A stretch of 64,000 nucleotides of DNA from Brevibacillus brevis (GCF_022026395.1 NZ_CP041767.1:422001-486000), one strand, 5' to 3'. Positions 15,974-24,741 are shown, counted from the first letter of the stretch. Program-made: numbers and translations. Notes: generated by a model not told the origin, from the sequence alone.

Positions 15974-16318
15974 GTGGCAAAAATCAGCAAAGAGAATGCA
16001 GAGCATTATCATTGGGGAGATCAATGCGATGGCTGGTATCTGGTCAAAGGCCAAGACCTCAGCGTCATTCATGAGCGGATGCCCGGAAATACAGCAGAGG
16101 TACGCCATTATCACGAGCGGTCGCGGCAGTTTTTCTTCGTGCTGTCAGGACAGGCTATGCTGGAAGTGGATGGCGTTCGTCATGTGCTGGGCAGGCAGGA
16201 AGGGGTAGAAGTGCCTCCGGGAGTCAAACACCAGATGAAAAACGAGGGAGCAGAGGATGTGGAATTTCTTGTGATCTCGCAACCGACAACAAGAGGAGAT
16301 CGCATCCAAGCAAATTAA
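15974..16318 (+). CDS. Cupin-domain protein
   Basis: 114 residues from GTG 15974 behind GGAGGAGG. Single small cupin barrel: motif 1 region RHYHERSRQFFFVLSGQ supplies two His and a Glu-like position, motif 2 region VPPGVKHQMKNEG supplies another His, so a bound metal is likely. Such single-domain cupins act as small dioxygenases, isomerases or sugar-binding proteins; nothing here decides which. Monocistronic, with its own terminator directly after the stop, divergent from the antiporter gene. Confidence 0.8.
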   Translation: MAKISKENAEHYHWGDQCDGWYLVKGQDLSVIHERMPGNTAEVRHYHERSRQFFFVLSGQAMLEVDGVRHVLGRQEGVEVPPGVKHQMKNEGAEDVEFLVISQPTTRGDRIQAN

Positions 16319-16320
16319 AG

Positions 16321-16357
16321 AAAGCCTGACCGTCAATGGATGCGGTCAGGCTTTTTT
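16321..16357 (+). terminator. Intrinsic terminator
   Basis: Stem AAAGCCTGACCG / CGGTCAGGCTTT, loop of ten bases, then T-run; ends the cupin gene. Confidence 0.92.
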
Positions 16358-16368
16358 ATGTGTCATGC

Positions 16369-16503
16369 TTATTTGAAATTGGTAAAATCGGATACTTGGG
16401 CGAAGAAATCTGCCAATGCATGTATTCCTTCGAATGTTTGGTAAGCAAAAATAGGCAAACCCACAATAAACAACAAAGCTTCTCCGATATATTTGGCGAT
16501 CAT
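16369..16503 (-). CDS. 44-residue small membrane protein
   Basis: Minus-strand frame starting at ATG 16503, seven bases after a strong AAAAGGAGG. The product begins MIAKYIGEALLF, has one hydrophobic helix (about residues 7-23, with IVGLPIFAY) and an amphipathic tail ending DFTNFK. It follows the 96-codon gene at 16530-16820 by 26 bases on the same strand, so the two are probably co-transcribed. Family not recognised; size and layout are compatible with small regulatory, toxin-like or holin-like membrane peptides, none of which is proved. Confidence 0.65.
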   Translation of the reverse strand: MIAKYIGEALLFIVGLPIFAYQTFEGIHALADFFAQVSDFTNFK

Positions 16504-16529
16504 ATGATCAACCTCCTTTTGGATGTTCG

Positions 16530-16820
16530 TTACGCTACGCGATCCAAAACAAAGGAACCATATGTATCCATTTCGCCGTCTGTATGCTGGATGCGCCTGA
16601 AGAAACGAAGGCGCTGCGGTTGCCTTGCCGCCATTGGATAAGTCTCAACCAACAACGTGTTAATGGGAGGTCGGTACATATCTGTGACGTTCTGCGGTAG
16701 AGCCCGGTTTTGCAGGCAACACTGTCTGAGACAAAAAGCAGAAGTGAAGCATCCTACAAAAATCGCGACCAAGGCGAAGAAATCTTCCAGCGAAAACAGC
16801 AGCAATAGCATATCTTCCAT
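16530..16820 (-). CDS. Small hypothetical membrane protein (96 residues)
   Basis: ATG at 16820 is preceded by GAAAGGAGGAG with an ideal spacer and by a matching promoter (16848-16876). An N-terminal hydrophobic helix (about residues 3-30, LLLLFSLEDFFALVAIFVG) is followed by a Cys-containing stretch (CLRQCC) and a basic, Arg-rich C-terminal domain (QPQRLRFFRRIQ). No family recognised. It is the first gene of a two-gene unit with the 44-residue protein. Confidence 0.65.
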   Translation of the reverse strand: MEDMLLLLFSLEDFFALVAIFVGCFTSAFCLRQCCLQNRALPQNVTDMYRPPINTLLVETYPMAARQPQRLRFFRRIQHTDGEMDTYGSFVLDRVA

Positions 16821-16847
16821 GGCGATTCTCCTCCTTTCGTATTCATC

Positions 16848-16876
16848 ATTCTACTCTTGTTCACAAAATCGTGCAA
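16848..16876 (-). promoter_or_regulatory. Sigma-A promoter for the small-protein pair
   Basis: Minus strand: TTGCAC (16876-16871), 17-base spacer, TAGAAT (16853-16848), 28 bases before the start codon. Confidence 0.6.
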
Positions 16877-16918
16877 TCCTGAAAGTTCATGAGAGCGAAT
16901 TCATTGACAAACTACCAA

Positions 16919-17332
16919 CTATTTCAATTTGTTAATCGATAGGTTGACGCGGTAGTTCCCAAAAGGAAGAAGGGTATCTAAAAAATGATTGAGGGCCTCT
17001 TGATCTGGAACATGTACCAACATGGTATAGCAGCCTTCTCCGCTAATGCGATGCGCTTCGACGATCTCGCTGCGACTTTTGATAAAACGAGTGAAGGGAG
17101 AATGATCAGTAGTGGTCATGAACATCGTGACCAGAGCAGTGAGGAACGGGGCGATTTTGGCTTCATCAATGAGCGTTGTGTAGCCTTGAATAATCCCTTG
17201 CTCCTCCATTCGTCTAATGCGGTTGCCGACGGCTTGACCGCTTAGATGGACCTGTTCGCCGATGTCCTTCCACTGCAAACGGCTGTTTCTGCGTAGCAAG
17301 GCAAGAATGGAGAGATCAATTTGGTCTAGCAT
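16919..17332 (-). CDS. Lrp/AsnC-family transcriptional regulator
   Basis: 137 residues. N-terminal helix-turn-helix (LDQIDLSILALLRRNSRLQW through VGNRIRRMEEQGIIQGY, residues 2-50) and a C-terminal RAM-type ligand-binding domain (about 60-135) with the fairly conserved HRISGEGCYTMLV stretch. Such proteins form dimers to octamers and respond to amino acids. It is divergent from the metallo-beta-lactamase-fold gene at 17451, with 118 bases between starts, so it may control that gene and itself. Confidence 0.9.
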   Translation of the reverse strand: MLDQIDLSILALLRRNSRLQWKDIGEQVHLSGQAVGNRIRRMEEQGIIQGYTTLIDEAKIAPFLTALVTMFMTTTDHSPFTRFIKSRSEIVEAHRISGEGCYTMLVHVPDQEALNHFLDTLLPFGNYRVNLSINKLK

Positions 17333-17450
17333 GCGTAACTCCTTTCACGGCGAAAGTGGGAAGCCAGCAATCGTTTCGCGGCAACCGTTCACGGCCTTAT
17401 ACAATAAACGTACAACCATTATAACGGTAACGAGGAAAGGAAGAAATGAC

Positions 17451-18209
17451 ATGCAGATTCAGCTTGTACGACATGCTACCTTGCGTGTGGAATATGCAGG
17501 GGTGACATTTTTGGTTGATCCGATGTTTAGCTCCAAGGGCGAAATGCCAGCAGTACCAAATACGCCGAATCAGCGCCCGAATCCAGGAGTAGAATTGCCC
17601 ATATCCGTGGAGGAGGTACTCGCTGGCGTGGACGCCATCTTGGTGACGCATACTCATTTCGATCACCTCGATGAAGCGGCCATTCGCCTCCTCCCGAAGC
17701 ATTTGCCTGTATTTTGCCAGCCACCGGATCTGGATAAGCTGATGCAGCATGGCTTCGAACAAGTCATTTCCATCGAAGAGGAGTATACATGGCAAGGGGT
17801 TCACCTGCATCGGACAGGTGGTCAACACGGAACAGGGGAAATTGGGCAGCAGATGGGGCCAGTATCTGGCTTTGTCTTGAAGCGAGCTGGTGAGCAGACG
17901 CTGTATGTGGCGGGGGATACGATTTGGTGTGAGGAAGCGGAGCAAGCTGTTGCAGCGTATCGTCCTGATGTGATCATCGTTTTCGCAGGTGCGGCCCGGT
18001 TCTTGACGGGAGACCCGATCACGATGACGAAGGAGGATATCGTCCATGTCGCAAATGCCGCGCCCGACAGCCGTATCCTTGTTGCCCACATGGAGACGTG
18101 GAACCATTGCTTGCTCAGCCGCCAGGAATTGAATGAATGTTTGCAGGAAAAACAGCTATCCGGGCGTGTACATGTTCCGCAGGACGGAGAAATTATCTCT
18201 ATTCATTGA
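17451..18209 (+). CDS. Metallo-beta-lactamase-fold hydrolase (UlaG-like)
   Basis: 252 residues from ATG 17451, which has GAGGAAAGGAAG upstream; the 63-codon upstream extension overlaps the Lrp gene antisense and is not used. The metal-binding signature THTHFDH lies at 66-72, with later ligands in GGQHGTG and GDTIWC and a final His in VAHMETWNH. The family comprises hydrolases such as L-ascorbate-6-phosphate lactonase and many of unknown substrate. Possibly regulated by the divergent Lrp/AsnC protein. Confidence 0.82.
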   Translation: MQIQLVRHATLRVEYAGVTFLVDPMFSSKGEMPAVPNTPNQRPNPGVELPISVEEVLAGVDAILVTHTHFDHLDEAAIRLLPKHLPVFCQPPDLDKLMQHGFEQVISIEEEYTWQGVHLHRTGGQHGTGEIGQQMGPVSGFVLKRAGEQTLYVAGDTIWCEEAEQAVAAYRPDVIIVFAGAARFLTGDPITMTKEDIVHVANAAPDSRILVAHMETWNHCLLSRQELNECLQEKQLSGRVHVPQDGEIISIH

Positions 18210-18235
18210 GCGAATCGAATAAAAAAGAAAAAACA

Positions 18236-18264
18236 AAGCTCCGCAGGTGATAGCGGGGCTTTTG
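18236..18264 (+). terminator. Weak intrinsic terminator
   Basis: AAGCTCCGC / GCGGGGCTT stem followed by only four T. Separates the hydrolase from the next promoter. Confidence 0.5.
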
Positions 18265-18294
18265 GCGTTGTCGAAAAAAAGGCTTATCCATCAT

Positions 18295-18333
18295 TTGACA
18301 AACAAAAACGAACGTAATAAACTATTTTTACGT
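18295..18333 (+). promoter_or_regulatory. Promoter with overlapping dyad operator for the ClpP operon
   Basis: TTGACA (18295-18300), 17-base spacer, TAAACT (18318-18323). A dyad ACGTAA-N10-TTACGT (18312-18333) overlaps the -10 element, a suitable place for autorepression by the winged-helix protein encoded just downstream. Confidence 0.6.
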
Positions 18334-18360
18334 AAATGATTAATGTCATGAGGTGTTGTT

Positions 18361-18954
18361 GTGGCGCACGAACAACTGGAAACATATGTAGTCGAGAAGC
18401 CGGAACAGGCGATGGCGCTATTGAACCCGCTACGTGCCGAGATTTTAAGCCGTTTGGCAGAGCCTGCTTCGGCAGCAGAAGTCGCACGTGGTATCAATGA
18501 AATCCCGCAGCGTGTCAATTATCACTTGAAGGCCTTGGAAAAAGTCGGATTGGTCAGACGGGTAGGGAGTCGACAGGTGCGCAATCTCGTCGAGGTGCTT
18601 TACTTGGCAATTGCGCGGACGTATGTGCTCTCGGAAGGACTGAACTGGGGCAACGATACCGTTCAGCAAATGAAGGATCAAGGGTCGCTGTCTCATCTGG
18701 TCCAGACAGCAGAACGAATCAAGCGTGATGCCATGCTCTTGCTGGAGCGCTCCGATCAAGAGGTCGAGGTTCCGAGCGCCTCACTGAATGCGAGTATTCA
18801 GCTAGCCAGTGCGGAACAGCGCAGTGCTTTTGTAGAGGAGTACGTCCAACTGGTGAATCAGCTTGTGGCGAAGTATCAGCCAAAAGAAAAGGGACAAGAG
18901 ACGTATCAGGTGGTTCTCGCGGTTTATCCAAAACAAGGAGGAGACGAGGCATGA
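18361..18954 (+). CDS. ArsR-type winged-helix transcriptional regulator
   Basis: 197 residues from GTG 18361. The N-terminal half carries a helix-turn-helix of ArsR type (ALLNPLRAEILSRL, SAAEVARGINEIPQRVNYHL, KALEKVGLVRRV, about residues 20-75). The C-terminal part (~80-197) is helical and may bind a ligand or dimerise; no metal-binding Cys motif is seen. It is the first gene of an operon with a small disordered protein and ClpP, and overlaps the next gene by ATGA. A dyad at the promoter suggests autoregulation. Confidence 0.82.
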   Translation: MAHEQLETYVVEKPEQAMALLNPLRAEILSRLAEPASAAEVARGINEIPQRVNYHLKALEKVGLVRRVGSRQVRNLVEVLYLAIARTYVLSEGLNWGNDTVQQMKDQGSLSHLVQTAERIKRDAMLLLERSDQEVEVPSASLNASIQLASAEQRSAFVEEYVQLVNQLVAKYQPKEKGQETYQVVLAVYPKQGGDEA

Positions 18955-19208
18955 AAGCACAAGCTGCGGAGTCCAATAAGTCCAAACCCGTAATCGTTTG
19001 GGAAAGTCGAGTCCAGCCTCAAACCGACCAGGTCATTGCCATGCCTGCCCGAAACGGAAATGGGGTTGCTGTCGAAAGAGAAGCGGCTGTTCAGACATGG
19101 TCAGTGGGCCCGGCGAGTAATCCGGCAGTCGTGACGCAGGTTTCATCAGGATTTAACAAAAAATCAGTGGCGGTTCCACAAGCAATCAGCATGAGTATGG
19201 CCGCGTAA
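18951..19208 (+). CDS. 85-residue disordered protein ending in Ala-Ala
   Basis: Starts in the ATGA overlap with the regulator's stop, so translation is coupled. The composition (Ala, Val, Gln, Ser, Asn, Pro; no hydrophobic core) suggests a disordered protein. The C-terminus SMSMAA resembles the Ala-Ala end of ClpXP degrons such as the ssrA tag. Because clpP follows by 35 bases, the protein could be a substrate, inhibitor or adaptor of this ClpP; this is inference from position and C-terminus. No family recognised. Confidence 0.65.
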   Translation: MKAQAAESNKSKPVIVWESRVQPQTDQVIAMPARNGNGVAVEREAAVQTWSVGPASNPAVVTQVSSGFNKKSVAVPQAISMSMAA

Positions 19209-19243
19209 AAAACGCAGCGTAAACAAGCGAAGGAGGGTTTTTC

Positions 19244-19825
19244 ATGAATCTCATTCCGGTAGTAGTCGAGCAAACGAGTTATGGAGAGAGGTCCTATGAC
19301 ATTTACTCCCGGTTGTTGAAGGATCGCATTATTTTTCTCGGCAGTGCCATCGATGATCAGGTAGCCAATGCAGTCGTAGCTCAGTTGCTGTTCCTGGCAG
19401 CAGAGGACCCGAAAAAAGACATTCATCTTTATATCAATTCGCCCGGAGGCTCTGTCACAGCAGGGATGGCGATTATCGATACGATGAGTTTCATTGCGCC
19501 TGATGTGTCTACAATCTGCACAGGGATGGCAGCGTCTATGGGTGCGATGCTTCTCGTAGCGGGAGCGCCGGGCAAACGGTACGCGTTGCCCAATGCAGAA
19601 GTCATGCTCCACCAGCCGTGGGGAGGCAGTCAAGGACAGGCGAGCGATATCAAGATCGCAGCAGACCGTATCATGCGACATCGCAACATGCTGTATACGA
19701 TCATCGCAGAGCGTACGGGAAAGACAGTCGAGCAAATCGAAAAAGATGCAGACCGCGACTATTTCCTTACCGCCGCAGAGGCGCTTGAATACGGCTTGAT
19801 TGATAAAGTGATCGAAAAATTGTAA
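19244..19825 (+). CDS. clpP: ATP-dependent Clp protease proteolytic subunit
   Basis: 193 residues, start behind GAAGGAGGG. The catalytic triad is intact at Ser98 (GMAASMGA), His123 (MLHQPWGG) and Asp172 (DRDYF), at the same numbers as in B. subtilis ClpP, and the N-terminal [20 protein letters not shown] is canonical. Subunits form a 14-mer chamber fed by ClpX or ClpC. The genomic setting behind an ArsR-type regulator and a small disordered protein differs from the usual lone heat-shock clpP, and QPWGG replaces the more common QPLGG, so this may be a second ClpP paralogue rather than the housekeeping copy. No CtsR box was seen. Confidence 0.93.
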   Translation: MNLIPVVVEQTSYGERSYDIYSRLLKDRIIFLGSAIDDQVANAVVAQLLFLAAEDPKKDIHLYINSPGGSVTAGMAIIDTMSFIAPDVSTICTGMAASMGAMLLVAGAPGKRYALPNAEVMLHQPWGGSQGQASDIKIAADRIMRHRNMLYTIIAERTGKTVEQIEKDADRDYFLTAAEALEYGLIDKVIEKL

Positions 19826-19887
19826 AGATGGGGATAGAGAATAAAGTGGCTGCGAAGCTTGGAGTTTAGCGTACCGAATGTTTGAAC

Positions 19888-19914
19888 CGTCAGGATTTAT
19901 TCTGACGTTTTTTT
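19888..19914 (+). terminator. Intrinsic terminator
   Basis: CGTCAG / CTGACG stem with 8-base loop and seven T; ends the ClpP operon. Confidence 0.85.
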
Positions 19915-19938
19915 CTGCACACGAACGTGTTTAAAGGA

Positions 19939-20574
19939 TTAAGTTTTACCGACTTGTTCTAGGAAGTTGTTCAATTGCTCCATAGCGTTGTTAACATTCA
20001 TAAAAAAGATATCGATATCCGTAACGGTATGCTTTTCAAGTAATTTCTCAGGTTTCGTAATTAATGTGTATAGATTTATACCTGTCTCATCCTGCTCTTG
20101 CTCAGGGTATACATAGATGAGTAGATCGTCAATTCGCTCTCTTAGCTCAATGATTTCATTTGCGGTAAGTTTTGCAGATATATGTTCTTCTGTCAACAAA
20201 TCATTAAGTTGCCTTGTTAGTTGGGTTAATTTGCGATTCGTGTCAAATAATTTTGCGATGGTTTGTTCATTGTAGTGTTTTGCAAAGTAGAGAGAGATGA
20301 TATTTTCTACACTTTCATAAATTTTCTTCCTGCCATTTCCTTGTTTATACCCACTTACATACATTTGAAGTGATTCCAATGTGATTTCTTTTCCATTAGC
20401 ATTACCTAAAAAATCACTGATAGATCCTACGTATCTATAGTTATTAAATACATTTTCTGAGTAGGTGTATGCAACCATTCGGATTTGATCTTCACTAATG
20501 TCGGTTGTACCTTTATTGCATCCAGAGGTCACTAACACTAGAATCAAGGATAGCATGATTGGTATCTTTTTCAT
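19939..20574 (-). CDS. Hypothetical lipoprotein
   Basis: 211 residues, start behind AAGGGGCGAC. The lipobox LVTSGC follows a basic hydrophobic signal, so the protein should be lipid-anchored outside. The mature part is almost entirely helical and charged, with heptad-like stretches (KLFDTNRKLTQLTRQLNDLL, NEIIELRERIDDLL), suggesting a coiled coil or helical bundle. No homologous family recognised. Base composition is clearly more AT-rich than neighbouring genes, a sign of acquisition. It forms a pair with the secreted protein at 20675-21490. Confidence 0.7.
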   Translation of the reverse strand: MKKIPIMLSLILVLVTSGCNKGTTDISEDQIRMVAYTYSENVFNNYRYVGSISDFLGNANGKEITLESLQMYVSGYKQGNGRKKIYESVENIISLYFAKHYNEQTIAKLFDTNRKLTQLTRQLNDLLTEEHISAKLTANEIIELRERIDDLLIYVYPEQEQDETGINLYTLITKPEKLLEKHTVTDIDIFFMNVNNAMEQLNNFLEQVGKT

Positions 20575-20630
20575 TATGTCGCCCCTTCATTTAATTATAT
20601 AGAAAAGACTGAATTTTCCTACTTTATTAA

Positions 20631-20662
20631 GAAAACAGGTGTCCACCATAAAGGGGGACACC
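20631..20662 (-). terminator. Intrinsic terminator
   Basis: GGTGTCC / GGACACC stem, with a moderately U-rich tail on the minus strand; ends the secreted-protein gene at 20675. Confidence 0.65.
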
Positions 20663-20674
20663 CAAATTTTAACA

Positions 20675-21490
20675 TTATCCTTTCCAATATTCACCTGTAG
20701 AGGTGAGTGTATTTAAATACTTCACACCCGTGTTCCATGTTATATTAAAACCTCCACCGCCACCTGATACGTTACCACCTATCCCAGTAATTGAAGTGCT
20801 TGTCCAAGAATGGTCATATTGTAAATAGACCCGCTCTTTTTTGTTTGTTGTAACTTTTTCAAGTACAGCTGTTATTGTGCCATTTGTAACATATCGATCA
20901 TTAATCCAAAAGCCAACACCTGCGTCTGTAGCGCGTTTTGCTAACGCTACCTTACCACGTTTTTTATCAGTTCTTGTATCGAAGTAAGCTTCTTCATCAC
21001 CCAAGCCATTCCAGCCTTGGATGACAACCCCATCTACGTCTATTGGCATACTTCTTTTATTATCTGTATAAACACCTACGAAATCGTATGGGTCGCGTCC
21101 GACAAAACCTTCTTTCTCATCCCACTCCCAATATCCAACAAACACATATTGATCACTTTCATCATCGTAAACAATTCTATCAGTAAATGTTATCCATCCT
21201 TCCTCGTTAGATAATGCATTGATCGGTTTTCCATCTTCACCATCTGAATTTACTACCTTCAAATTATTGTATTTTTCTATTGTTATTTTCATTGCCTTAT
21301 CAAAATCTTTCGTTTTTCTTACTTGCTCTCGTAAGTAATCTAATTTTTCGTTAAGTTTTTCAAGTTTTTCTTGTTTTACTGCTTTCTCGTATTTTGCATC
21401 AACTTTTTCAGCAAAAGCCATACTTGGAACAGTGAGCAATGACATTGAAAGTGCAAGAGGTGTAATTATCTTAGATAAATTCCCTAACAT
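20675..21490 (-). CDS. Secreted hypothetical protein
   Basis: 271 residues. Signal peptide MLGNLSKIITPLALSM..SMAFA with a consensus cut after AFA. The mature N-terminus (about 28-70) is a highly charged helix (KYEKAVKQEKLEKLNEKLDY), followed by an aromatic, Gly/Asp-rich probable beta domain (WEWDEKEGFVGRDPYDFVGV) and a Gly-rich segment (GIGGNVSGGGGGFNITW) near the C-terminus. Function unknown. AT-rich like the adjacent lipoprotein gene; the two are separated by a terminator, so they are probably independent transcripts in one acquired patch. Confidence 0.68.
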   Translation of the reverse strand: MLGNLSKIITPLALSMSLLTVPSMAFAEKVDAKYEKAVKQEKLEKLNEKLDYLREQVRKTKDFDKAMKITIEKYNNLKVVNSDGEDGKPINALSNEEGWITFTDRIVYDDESDQYVFVGYWEWDEKEGFVGRDPYDFVGVYTDNKRSMPIDVDGVVIQGWNGLGDEEAYFDTRTDKKRGKVALAKRATDAGVGFWINDRYVTNGTITAVLEKVTTNKKERVYLQYDHSWTSTSITGIGGNVSGGGGGFNITWNTGVKYLNTLTSTGEYWKG

Positions 21491-21683
21491 TAACTCATCT
21501 CCCTAATTATGGTATATACTTCGTTTGTATTCTACTATTACTTGATTGTTCGTTCAAGATTTTTTGAAAAATACAAAAATTACCTCGATTTAATCTGGCG
21601 GTTTTTTGTTTGCACATCAAATTGTTTGAAGGAAGGAGGAGCTGGGTATGAACAAGAGTATCAGATGACGGGAGGCACACCTT

Positions 21684-23369
21684 GTGAAAATCAGAACAAA
21701 AATCATCCTGGCTTTTGGTGTCATATTGGCAGTCATGTTCGGTTCAGGTACGTATATGCACCTGCAAATGCTAGCAATGAAGGCATCCTACACCCAGATT
21801 ATCGAAGAGGAAAAATTATTGACGGATCTGCGTGAAATGCAGTTTATTATGACAGGTCGAAATAATGACGAACGAGCCTACTTGTTAACAGGCGATGAAG
21901 AATTTCGGATGGAATTGAAGGGAAAGGCAGCAAAGGTGGACAGCCTGTTTGCCAAAATGAACAGTTCTTTAGAGTCTTCTCACCATCGTGAAAAAATGGA
22001 GGAGGCAATGGGACTGTACAAGTCCTTTCTGGAGTCGAGTGAGAAAGCGGTAGAGGCACAGGATAATGGGCTACATGAAGAAGCCATCGCTCATCATTTC
22101 GGTCAGGAGCGGCAATCGAGATTAGCACTGGATTCGGTTGTGAGTGGATTGGTCGAAGAGGTGCGTAATGAAATCGAAGTAGATAGACAGGAGCTGGCGG
22201 AGAACGAAGGAACTTCGGCCATGATCCAGTTGTTTTTTAATGCAGTGGGAATTCTCGTCGCGATTGTGGTTGGCGGTTTTCTGATTCGCTCGATTGTGGC
22301 ACCGCTGCACCGGGTGAACAAACAGCTACATGATATCGCTGAAGGAAAAGGAGATTTGACGCAAGAGTTGACCGTCTCTTCCAAAGACGAGATTGGACAG
22401 TTGGCAGGCTCATTTAACCGGATGCTAGCCAACTTACGAGAGCTGATTTCTCAGGTTCGTGGGCATGCCCAGCAGGTTGCAGCCGCAGCTGAACAACTGA
22501 CAGCGAGCTCGAAGCAAACGAGCCAAGCTACGGAGCAGATCGCCATCACGATTCAGGAAATGACGGAAGGAACGGACAGGCAATCCCAAAACGTAGAGGA
22601 GAGTCAGCAAGAAGTCGAAGAAATATCCGCAGGCATTGAAAAAATTGCGGCACGTGCGCAAAGTGTGTCGGCTGCGGCTGCCAGTACCTCAGAGCTGGCG
22701 ACAGAGGGGGATCGTACTATCCAGCAGTCGGTTTCCCAGATGAACGGGATCGGAGAAACGATGGAGAATTTGACTGCACTGGTAGGTGGTTTGGGAAAAC
22801 GCTCTGAGCAAATCGGCCAAATCGTCGAAGTCATTACACAAATTTCAGGTCAGACGAATCTCTTGGCATTGAATGCTGCTATCGAAGCGGCGAGGGCTGG
22901 CGAGCACGGCAAAGGCTTTGCTGTCGTGGCGGATGAAGTGCGAAAGCTGGCTGAGCAGGCATCTGCATCGGCACAAGAAATCTCCCAACTGGTAGCGTCG
23001 ATCCAGATGGAGACGAACGAAGCGGTCCTCACGATGGAAAAAGGCTCTCAAGAAGTAGCAGACGGGATGGGGGGCGTCGCAAGAGCAGGGGAAGCGTTCT
23101 CTCAAATTCGTGATGCTGTTGTTGGCGTGACGAATGAAATACAAGAGGTATCGACTGCTGCACATACCCTTACGGAAAGTACAGGCAAGGTCGGACAATC
23201 GATGCAGATGATCGCCACTGTCGCGCAATCGGCTGTCTCTCTGTCGGTGGGAGTCTCGTCTGCTACAGAAGAACAGCTTGCCTCGATGGAGGAAATCTAC
23301 TCCTCGGCTGCATCGCTGGCGGGTCTCGCGGATGATTTGGAAAAACTGATAGGCCATTTCAAGGTATAA
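21684..23369 (+). CDS. Methyl-accepting chemotaxis protein
   Basis: 561 residues from GTG 21684 with GGGAGG eight bases upstream. Two membrane helices (about 7-27 and 187-207) enclose a helical ligand-binding domain containing [11 protein letters not shown], the hallmark of CHASE3/4-helix-bundle sensors. HAMP (~208-262) and a cytoplasmic signalling domain follow, with the CheA/CheW-contact hairpin [20 protein letters not shown]. It should modulate flagellar motor behaviour. The ligand is unknown. Monocistronic with a strong terminator. Confidence 0.93.
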   Translation: MKIRTKIILAFGVILAVMFGSGTYMHLQMLAMKASYTQIIEEEKLLTDLREMQFIMTGRNNDERAYLLTGDEEFRMELKGKAAKVDSLFAKMNSSLESSHHREKMEEAMGLYKSFLESSEKAVEAQDNGLHEEAIAHHFGQERQSRLALDSVVSGLVEEVRNEIEVDRQELAENEGTSAMIQLFFNAVGILVAIVVGGFLIRSIVAPLHRVNKQLHDIAEGKGDLTQELTVSSKDEIGQLAGSFNRMLANLRELISQVRGHAQQVAAAAEQLTASSKQTSQATEQIAITIQEMTEGTDRQSQNVEESQQEVEEISAGIEKIAARAQSVSAAAASTSELATEGDRTIQQSVSQMNGIGETMENLTALVGGLGKRSEQIGQIVEVITQISGQTNLLALNAAIEAARAGEHGKGFAVVADEVRKLAEQASASAQEISQLVASIQMETNEAVLTMEKGSQEVADGMGGVARAGEAFSQIRDAVVGVTNEIQEVSTAAHTLTESTGKVGQSMQMIATVAQSAVSLSVGVSSATEEQLASMEEIYSSAASLAGLADDLEKLIGHFKV

Positions 23370-23385
23370 AGCTTCGCCACAGGAT

Positions 23386-23428
23386 ACACCCCTGAGAATC
23401 GACAGAATGATTCTAAGGGGTGTTTTTT
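23386..23428 (+). terminator. Intrinsic terminator
   Basis: Long stem ACACCCCTGAGAATC / GATTCTAAGGGGTGT with 8-base loop and six T. Confidence 0.92.
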
Positions 23429-23430
23429 GT

Positions 23431-24669
23431 TTACGCCAATTTCCACAAAGCCAATCTTCGATATACGAGAAAAACCACGAGATTCCCCACTGCCGCTGCC
23501 AAAAAGACTGACCAAGGCCCGAACGACAAGGTCATCCAGCCCGAACCATAGATGGAGAAGACAATTCCGAGCTTGAAAATAGAGCCGGTGATCCCGCTAA
23601 TTCTGCCAATCATGTGGGCAGGGGTAGTCTCTTGACGAAAGGTCCAAATACAGACGTTTTCAATCGTGCTGATCAGTCCCGTGAGAAATAGAGAAAGACA
23701 GAGCATCCACATACTTTGCGCGAAAACCATGAGCAAATAGGAGCAACCGAGAAGCAGGATGGTCATGCCCATGATGCGACCGATGGGAAATCGTCTCCGC
23801 AAATAGGCAACCACTGAGCTGCCGAGAAGACCGCCAAGTCCAGCCGCGGAAAGCACCAGCCCTAATGTGGAATTGTCCAACCTAAGGTGATCCTTGGCAA
23901 AGAAAATGATCATGGCGTCATACATGCCCGAGGTCGCATTGAGAAAAATCACGAGTACTGTAATCTGCCATAATGGTCGATTGCCCAACAGCTCCTTCCA
24001 ACCGTTTCGCAACTCCTGCCAAAAGCCGCCCTGAGAGGGGGCAGGCGCATCTGTACGATCTAAAAACGATATGGCGATAAAAGCCAGTAAATAGGCTGTA
24101 CCCGTAATAAGCAGCCCGGTGTGCAGCGCCGATAGAAGCAGAATAAACCCGGTAATCGCAGGTCCCATAATTTCAATAAACGTGCTCATAAAAGAAAAAC
24201 GAGCATTGGCTGAGGTTAACAGAGGGGTAGGGACCACCTGCTTGATCATGCTGACGCGAGCATTGTGAAAGCCGTAGTTAAACGCCATCAGGAAAAAGCC
24301 AGCCACATAATAATGAATGACCTGTGCATGTCCGGATTCGGTCAGTCCATATAGCAAAAACAACAGGATCATCTGGCCAAAAACCATCCATTGCGACCAG
24401 CGTTTTTTGGAGAAGCGATCCACCCAGACGCCGATGAACATGGCGAGCAGCAGATTTGGCAAAAACTCAATGCTTTTCATGGTCGTCATGGCAACTGCCG
24501 ATTGGGTCATATCATACAAGATCAATGGCAAGGCCAGTTCGTACACCTTTGCTCCACACGCGATAAAGGTGGACGTGAAAAAGAGGACGAGAAAGGGCCG
24601 ATTCCGCCAGATCGACATTCTCTCGTGTGATTCAAGCTTCGTGGCGGGGGTGTTGTTAGGGGCTGGCAT
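23431..24669 (-). CDS. MFS transporter (sugar/drug efflux type)
   Basis: 412 residues from ATG 24669 (GAAGGAGG upstream); the long in-frame extension beyond it runs into the divergent regulator gene and is discarded. Twelve predicted helices with typical MFS loop motif GVWVDRFSKKRW between helices 2 and 3. The divergent neighbour encodes an SgrR-type regulator. In E. coli SgrR activates the MFS sugar exporter SetA, so a similar regulator-exporter pair is likely here. Substrate unknown. Confidence 0.85.
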   Translation of the reverse strand: MPAPNNTPATKLESHERMSIWRNRPFLVLFFTSTFIACGAKVYELALPLILYDMTQSAVAMTTMKSIEFLPNLLLAMFIGVWVDRFSKKRWSQWMVFGQMILLFLLYGLTESGHAQVIHYYVAGFFLMAFNYGFHNARVSMIKQVVPTPLLTSANARFSFMSTFIEIMGPAITGFILLLSALHTGLLITGTAYLLAFIAISFLDRTDAPAPSQGGFWQELRNGWKELLGNRPLWQITVLVIFLNATSGMYDAMIIFFAKDHLRLDNSTLGLVLSAAGLGGLLGSSVVAYLRRRFPIGRIMGMTILLLGCSYLLMVFAQSMWMLCLSLFLTGLISTIENVCIWTFRQETTPAHMIGRISGITGSIFKLGIVFSIYGSGWMTLSFGPWSVFLAAAVGNLVVFLVYRRLALWKLA

Positions 24670-24741
24670 GAAAAAACCTCCTTCTTCGATCTCATTGTAG
24701 CTAGAAAAAGGGGAAGAAAAAGGGTAGAGTGTTTGGAGAGT

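Noticed and set aside
17262..17450. 63-codon N-terminal extension of the metallo-beta-lactamase-fold gene
   Set aside because: It is antisense to the Lrp regulator; the ATG at 17451 has a good ribosome-binding site and matches the family start.
21509..21835. 108-codon plus-strand frame overlapping the start of the chemoreceptor
   Set aside because: It runs in another frame through the chemoreceptor N-terminus and the non-coding leader; no ribosome-binding site.
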